Part shown: in pieces, positions 58,652 to 64,000 of the stretch
Layout: the number at the start of each line of letters is the position of its first letter
How positions within the stretch are numbered: the first letter of the stretch is position 1
Assembly (NCBI GenBank): GCA_029261715.1
Contig: JAJDAT010000005.1
Span: 256,487-320,486, forward strand
Source of the DNA: Nitrospinia bacterium
GTDB lineage: Bacteria > Nitrospinota > Nitrospinia > Nitrospinales > JAJDAT01
DNA length: 64,000 nt
Reading direction: 5' to 3'
The notes under the pieces: generated by a model
What the model saw: only the letters and a program-made list of their open reading frames with translations
Databases searched by the model: none
What the model was told of the DNA's origin: nothing
Program-made: the position numbers and the translations under genes

Positions 58652-60049
58652 CTAACTCCACTCAATCTCAGTTTTTAAATCTGGCTGGATCTTAACTATT
58701 TTTACAGTTTTATCCACATGTTCTTTTGTGTTCTTAACGTTTAGTTTATCGAAAAGAAAGTCCATCCTAGCTTCTAACTTTTTTCCGATCGCGTCTTTGA
58801 TTTCTTCAGAGAGATCCCAAAACCGCTCTTTAAACTCGCCAAACCCTTTTTTACGAGTTTTATAAATAAACTGCTCGTCCGTCATTCCATCCTTTTTTTC
58901 CTTGGCGAACTTTGTTCTCAAGTGAGCGTAAATTTCGTCTTTAAAGTCTTGCGGAAAATCCCCTGAATCGTAAATCATGTTTTGAAAGTCGGTCGCCAGG
59001 TGAATCTCTGCAGTTTCTAATTCAGGAAAACGGTGGAACATTTCTGCGGGCAATGTGGAAGCTCCATGTTGAACGGCTCCAGATATTTTGTATTCTTCCC
59101 GAGAAATGATTGAAAGTTCGCCGAGAGTATCAAAGTCCAGTTTAGGTTCTTCCACAGAACCATCGGCGCTAGGTTTTCCTCCATGCTCGGTACCTGTTTG
59201 CACCGATATTTTGCTAATGCCTTTAAATGATGGATTGATAGTCGTTAACGTGGAGTTAAAATTATCCATATAGGCTTTTAACTCTTCAGGATTGCTATTT
59301 TCTTTTCCCACTTCTCCAATCTCGCCGCCAACAGACACTGTAATTCCGTTAGGTTCTAACTGTCTGATATATGCGGTTAAATCGGCTCCAATCTCAAAAT
59401 TAGGTCTTTGTTGCTCAACCGTATTTGGTCGGCTCAGGTCCACTAATGTAGAAGTATCGATATCGATGTTGTAAAAACCGCCGCTAATTCCTTCTTCAAT
59501 TAAGTTTTTTAATCCTTCCACTTCCTTCTTTTGATCTTTTGCAAAATTGCTCGCATTAATTTGAAAATGGTCACCTTGAATGAAAACGGGGCCAATGTGC
59601 TTTTCCTTAATAGCTGCGGCAAGAATGACGGTTGTGTATTCGTGAGGCCTTTGAAAGGTATAGCCGATTTCTGATTTAGCGATCTCAAAAATATTTGCCG
59701 AGCAGTTGATCTTGTGAGCGGATCGAAAAATTGCCCGCGCGATTTCAAAGGTAAGCCCGCGAATATTGATTGCCGGTACAGTAAACCCGGACACTTCTCC
59801 ACGTCCTCTAGCTTCGTAAAGCTCTTGAATAGAAGAGGTTACGGCTCCTAATTGTAACGCGGCAGATTTGATGATAAACCGGGCTAAACCTCGCGTTTCT
59901 TTACTTTTTCCAAAAACCGCTTCTTTAAGGAGAGAATCAATAGCTGTCTCCCTAAAAGCGTCTTCGTTTTCTATCGTAAGTTGATTTTCGTTGAGGGAAA
60001 AAATCCCTTTATATTGACTCAGAATATCTTCAGAGGCTACCGTTGGCAT
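58652..60049 (-). CDS. Class II fructose-bisphosphate aldolase-like protein
   Basis: FTVPAINIRG; VFIQGDHFQIN; VGGEIGEVGKE; SVQTGTEHGG; AVQHGASTLP. Confidence 0.8.
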   Translation of the reverse strand: MPTVASEDILSQYKGIFSLNENQLTIENEDAFRETAIDSLLKEAVFGKSKETRGLARFIIKSAALQLGAVTSSIQELYEARGRGEVSGFTVPAINIRGLTFEIARAIFRSAHKINCSANIFEIAKSEIGYTFQRPHEYTTVILAAAIKEKHIGPVFIQGDHFQINASNFAKDQKKEVEGLKNLIEEGISGGFYNIDIDTSTLVDLSRPNTVEQQRPNFEIGADLTAYIRQLEPNGITVSVGGEIGEVGKENSNPEELKAYMDNFNSTLTTINPSFKGISKISVQTGTEHGGKPSADGSVEEPKLDFDTLGELSIISREEYKISGAVQHGASTLPAEMFHRFPELETAEIHLATDFQNMIYDSGDFPQDFKDEIYAHLRTKFAKEKKDGMTDEQFIYKTRKKGFGEFKERFWDLSEEIKDAIGKKLEARMDFLFDKLNVKNTKEHVDKTVKIVKIQPDLKTEIEWS

Positions 60050-60661
60050 GGTTTGCTCCTTAACTTGGAAAGCCAGTTAAGCTCGTTAAATGGTTGTATT
60101 TTATATTTAGCCAGAAAAGCCAAAGAACTTAGTGACCGTATGAATAATTTGAAGGATAAACAATAAATCTATGTATAGATCAAACTATTATAAGCTGAAT
60201 TAGTTGGAATAATCCGAAACGTTGAGATGTTTTTAAAAGTTCAGTTTATGCTAATTAGTTCAGGTTAGAGCCCAAAATATGGAGGCTATTTTACTCAAGT
60301 TGCCGGTTTATTTCTACTGGTAAATTCATTTAACCGTCCCACAAATTGAATTTTTAGCCAAAATTGAAGTTTATTCATCACAAGTTAGGGCGTTTTTTAG
60401 AGTTTATTAGATTATTGAGAGGCGTTTTCGCAAAATTTTACTATCGGATTATGGGCCGTGAGTTCCAATTTGAAAAATCTTATGAAGATCTTATCTCCCA
60501 TAACCTTTAATATATTGACACTTGCGAATAATTTGTTAAAATCCAGCAAATTAGTATGCCTTTAATTAGGGTATGTAAGCTTGAGTTCACTTAAATTTTT
60601 TCAATAAAAAATTATTTATATAAAATCTTTATAATTGGTTGCTTAGAAGGGGATTTGCCTC

Positions 60662-62626
60662 ATGTTTAAAAACATTTATGTACCTGTCGACAATTCCGAC
60701 TATTCTAACGAGTGTATAGATATTGCGTTAGAATTTGCAGGGAAAACCGGCGCCACGCTTTCTTCTAGCCATGTTTATGCCGCGAAAATGCATGATGTAC
60801 GTTTTCGCCAAATGGAAAGCGGTTTACCCGAGGAATATCAAGACGAGCAGGAACTGGAAAAGCAAAGGAATATCCATGATCAATTGATCACTAAAGGAAT
60901 GGAAGTTATTACAGATTCTTATTTAGATGTTCCGAAATTTAAATGTAAGGACTTGAATGTTCCTTTTGTTGGTAAATCCCTAGAAGGAAGAAACTGGATT
61001 GAGTTGGTTCGAGATATTAACGAATCCAATTACGATTTGGTTGTAATGGGAGTTTTGGGGCTCGGAGCCATTAAAGATAGTTCGATTGGAACGGTTACTG
61101 AAAGAGTTATCCGAAGAATCCAAACCGACACCTTAATAGTAAAGCATATTCCTGAGTTACATGGCGACCAAGAAGGAAGCGGAAAAATTGTTGTAGCGGT
61201 TGACGGTAGCGGCCATTCTTTTGGCGGTCTTAAAACTGGAATACAAATAGCTAAATTAACGGGACGACCGTTAGAAATTATTTCCAGCTTTGATCCTTAT
61301 TTCCATTACGCGATGTTCAATAGTTTAACCGGTGTTCTTTCTAAGGAAGCTTCCAAAGTTTTCAAATTTGAGCAACAAGAAAAATTACACGAAGATATCA
61401 TCGATAAAGGATTGGCGAAGATCTATCAAGCCCATTTAGAGATCTCTCGAAATATAGCCAAAGAAGAAGGTTTGGACTGCACCATTCGGTTGTTAGACGG
61501 TAAAGTTTTCGAGAAAGTTTTACAATACGCTCGCGAAGAGAAACCGCATCTGTTAATTCTTGGCCGAATTGGCGTTCATAGTGCGCCTGATATGGATATA
61601 GGTGGAAACACCGAGAACTTGTTGCGATTAGTCCCTTGTAACGTGATGCTTTCTAGCCGAGTGTTCAAACCAAAAGTAGACATGGTTGCGGACGAAAGTA
61701 TCGAATGGACTTCCGAAGCCAGTGAACGACTTCAAAAGATCCCAGGGTTTGTTCGTCCAATGGCCACAACAGCAATTTTACGATACGCTTTGGAAAGAGG
61801 GCACAGCATGATCACCTCTGGCGTTATCACCGAAGCTTGTGAAAATATTTTGCCTGCTGGCGCAATGCAAGCCATGAACATGATCGGCGATAAATTGAGG
61901 GACCAAGGTAAAGAAGACGGTGTCGATGCCTTTTCCGATGAAAATGTTGGGAAAATTATCGATACGAATAAAATGGATTGCCCTGTAGAGACTAAGTTGA
62001 AATGCCAAAACTGTGGCGCTGTTATGGGTTTTGATGCAATTAAGTGTGGCGTTTGCGACGCTGGTCCATTATCGCTTAAGCCAATTGACATGGAAGAGTT
62101 TGCAGTCAATGTCGATGACGAAGGTGGGATTGGGTACTCTTCTAGTTTTGCTGAAAAAGAGATTCAATGGACACAACACGCTTGGGATCTATTGGATAAC
62201 TATTCAGAAGGCCATATCCGTAGAAAAGCTCAAGCGCGAGTTGAAAAGAACGCACGGGTTCAAAACGTGACCACGATTTCTGTAGCTTTTGTTAATAGTA
62301 TTGTCAATGAAAAGACTACCGCTAAAGGTAGTGACATTGGGAATGGCAACGGAAACGGTAATGGAGCTAATGGCGACAACGGAGCCCATGACGAGTCTAA
62401 ATACACGTGGGATGAAGATGCAACCGCGCGTATCGAAAGAGTTCCTCCAGGATTCATGAGAGATAACACCATGAAGAGAGTTTTGGATTATGCGGTTTCA
62501 ATTAACGCGACCCACATCACTCTCCAAGTATGCGAACAAGGAATTGAAGCTTCTGTAAAAATAATGGCCGAAGCCGTTGCTAATGGCGCGACTATAGAAG
62601 ATTTTCTTCCTAAAAAGGACGCATAA
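60662..62626 (+). CDS. UspA-UspA-PCP_red-zinc ribbon-PCP_red(degenerate)-PCP_red fusion protein
   Basis: Two Usp domains (MFKNIYVPVDNSDYSNECIDIALEFA; KIVVAVDGSGHSFGGLKTGIQIA), PCP_red-like WTSEASERLQKIPGFVRPMATTAILRYALERG, CQNCGAVMGFDAIKCGVCDAG, WDEDATARIERVPPGFMRDNTMKRVLDYA. Confidence 0.85.
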   Translation: MFKNIYVPVDNSDYSNECIDIALEFAGKTGATLSSSHVYAAKMHDVRFRQMESGLPEEYQDEQELEKQRNIHDQLITKGMEVITDSYLDVPKFKCKDLNVPFVGKSLEGRNWIELVRDINESNYDLVVMGVLGLGAIKDSSIGTVTERVIRRIQTDTLIVKHIPELHGDQEGSGKIVVAVDGSGHSFGGLKTGIQIAKLTGRPLEIISSFDPYFHYAMFNSLTGVLSKEASKVFKFEQQEKLHEDIIDKGLAKIYQAHLEISRNIAKEEGLDCTIRLLDGKVFEKVLQYAREEKPHLLILGRIGVHSAPDMDIGGNTENLLRLVPCNVMLSSRVFKPKVDMVADESIEWTSEASERLQKIPGFVRPMATTAILRYALERGHSMITSGVITEACENILPAGAMQAMNMIGDKLRDQGKEDGVDAFSDENVGKIIDTNKMDCPVETKLKCQNCGAVMGFDAIKCGVCDAGPLSLKPIDMEEFAVNVDDEGGIGYSSSFAEKEIQWTQHAWDLLDNYSEGHIRRKAQARVEKNARVQNVTTISVAFVNSIVNEKTTAKGSDIGNGNGNGNGANGDNGAHDESKYTWDEDATARIERVPPGFMRDNTMKRVLDYAVSINATHITLQVCEQGIEASVKIMAEAVANGATIEDFLPKKDA

Positions 62627-62678
62627 CGAGTTGTTATTTTTAAGAGATTTATGATTTTTTTTTAAACAAAATCGTTTT

Positions 62679-62715
62679 AAACCCCTGCTTTAGCCAATAA
62701 AGCAGGGGTTTTTTT
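62679..62715 (+). terminator. Rho-independent terminator-like hairpin directly abutting the next ATG
   Basis: aacccctgcttta-gccaa-taaagcaggggtt followed by ttttt; ATG at 62716. Confidence 0.88.
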
Positions 62716-64000
62716 ATGCCCAATTCAATAAACCTATATAAACGTCTTGTTCGGTACCTGATTCCTTATAAAGGAAAGGTGTTCCTTGCTATTTTCTGTT
62801 CTATTATTGTGGGACTGATAGCTACCTCCCCAGTTCCGATAATCCAGAAGACGTTTGACGAAATTTTTGTCAAAAAAGACACCTTTATGCTTACGGCAAT
62901 CCCGCTAGCGTTGGTGGGGCTTTACTTGATTAAGGGAGCTTTGTCCTATCTGCAAAACGTGATTATTTTTGGGATTTCCTGGGAATTGGTGGTTTCGTTA
63001 AGAAACGAAATTTTTTATAAAATTCAAAGACTGCCTTTAGGGTATTTTGAAGACACTCCGGTTGGTGAGTTGCTATCGCGTTTTATCAATGACGTCACCA
63101 TTATGCAATCCTCTATAACCAATATGGTGAAAGAGTTTTTGCAAAATGCTTTTATGTTAGTCGGTTTAATCTGTTGGGTGTTCTATCTTAAATGGGACTG
63201 GGCAATAATGTCCCTGTTTGTTTTTCCATTAGCAATAGCGCCAATCGCTTCAATTGCCAGAAAGCTCAGACACTTAAGCAGAAGAGGGCAAGAAATAATT
63301 GCGACCATTAATTCCACAGTCGTTGAAACATTTTCCGGAATCAAAGTCGTACGCGGTTTTTCTTTGGAAAAACAGCAAAACAAAAAATTAGACCTTCAAA
63401 ATGACCAGTTTTTAAGCGTGATGAAAAGCAACGTCAAATATACAGAATTATCTTCGCCATTGATGGAAATACTCGGAATGGTGAGTGGAGCTTTCATCCT
63501 CTGGTATGGCGGTAATCAGGTATTAGAGGGAACGGTTACTCAAGGTTCTTTCATTGCATTTATCGTAGCCCTATTCATGATGTACGGTCCAATCCGATTG
63601 TTATTTAAAATATATACAAAGTTTCAGGGATCGTTGGCAGGAGCCGAAAGAGTTTTCTTTATATTAGATCAAGATGAAGAAGATGTAAAAGGCGGTGATT
63701 TAACCCTGAATGGCTTTGAAGAAGAAATAGAGTTCAGAAATGTTTCTTTCAAATATCCTTCGCGTAGCGCTTGGGTCTTAAACGACATAAACCTAACGGT
63801 TAAAAAATCTTCCATCGTAGCAATCGTAGGAATGAGTGGGGCGGGAAAGACCACGTTAGTCGATTTGTTGTTTCGATTTTATTTGGCGTCTGAAGGAAAA
63901 ATTTTGATCGATGGAGTTAATATCAATGACTTTGACGTGCTTTCGCTCAGGTCTAAATTAGCCTTAGTGACTCAGGAAACGTTTTTGTTTAATGACACTA
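62716..64000 (+). CDS. MsbA-type ABC exporter (truncated by window end)
   Basis: Manual translation MPNSINLYKRLVRYLIPYKGKVFLAIFCSIIVG...; intact Walker A VGMSGAGKTTLVDLLFRF; runs off window edge. Confidence 0.9.
   Translation, partial: MPNSINLYKRLVRYLIPYKGKVFLAIFCSIIVGLIATSPVPIIQKTFDEIFVKKDTFMLTAIPLALVGLYLIKGALSYLQNVIIFGISWELVVSLRNEIFYKIQRLPLGYFEDTPVGELLSRFINDVTIMQSSITNMVKEFLQNAFMLVGLICWVFYLKWDWAIMSLFVFPLAIAPIASIARKLRHLSRRGQEIIATINSTVVETFSGIKVVRGFSLEKQQNKKLDLQNDQFLSVMKSNVKYTELSSPLMEILGMVSGAFILWYGGNQVLEGTVTQGSFIAFIVALFMMYGPIRLLFKIYTKFQGSLAGAERVFFILDQDEEDVKGGDLTLNGFEEEIEFRNVSFKYPSRSAWVLNDINLTVKKSSIVAIVGMSGAGKTTLVDLLFRFYLASEGKILIDGVNINDFDVLSLRSKLALVTQETFLFNDT

Noticed and set aside
61732-62472. 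Overlapping ORFs within the Usp/PCP_red gene (61732-62109, 61778-62008, 62013-62270, 62204-62472)
   Set aside because: Shadow frames of a long domain-supported CDS.
1-64000. tRNA/rRNA genes
   Set aside because: Looked for T-loop (ggttcgaatcc-like) and conserved rRNA strings in intergenic regions; none convincing. tRNAscan/Infernal would be decisive.

Overview
The window is a 64 kb AT-rich bacterial chromosomal segment. Gene content resembles an aquatic Nitrospinota/Deltaproteobacteria-like genome, but that placement is inference only. Core genes: mutS, ybeY, rpe, tatA/B, a ClC channel, a moxR/DUF4175/peptidase-MA cluster, and a complex I operon (nuoA-C-H-I-J-K-L-M-N, all on the minus strand) with nuoB and nuoD absent from their usual places. 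Accessory content worth attention: (1) a LysR / small repeat protein / HlyD / TolC / ABC-exporter locus at 1.5-8.0 kb, where the ABC nucleotide-binding domain appears catalytically dead and an ~80-bp intergenic element is duplicated without gaps; (2) a SEFIR/TIR-NB-ARC-TPR (NLR-like) protein at 27.9-31.1 kb with nearly identical 126-bp TPR repeats, flanked by dispersed repeats and small genes; (3) a UspA-UspA-PCP_red-zinc-ribbon-PCP_red-PCP_red fusion at 60.7-62.6 kb; (4) an uncharacterised paralogous protein pair (43.0 and 57.3 kb); (5) two dispersed intergenic repeat families. No rRNA, tRNA, CRISPR array or intact IS element was recognised by eye. All family assignments come from motif recognition without database searches.
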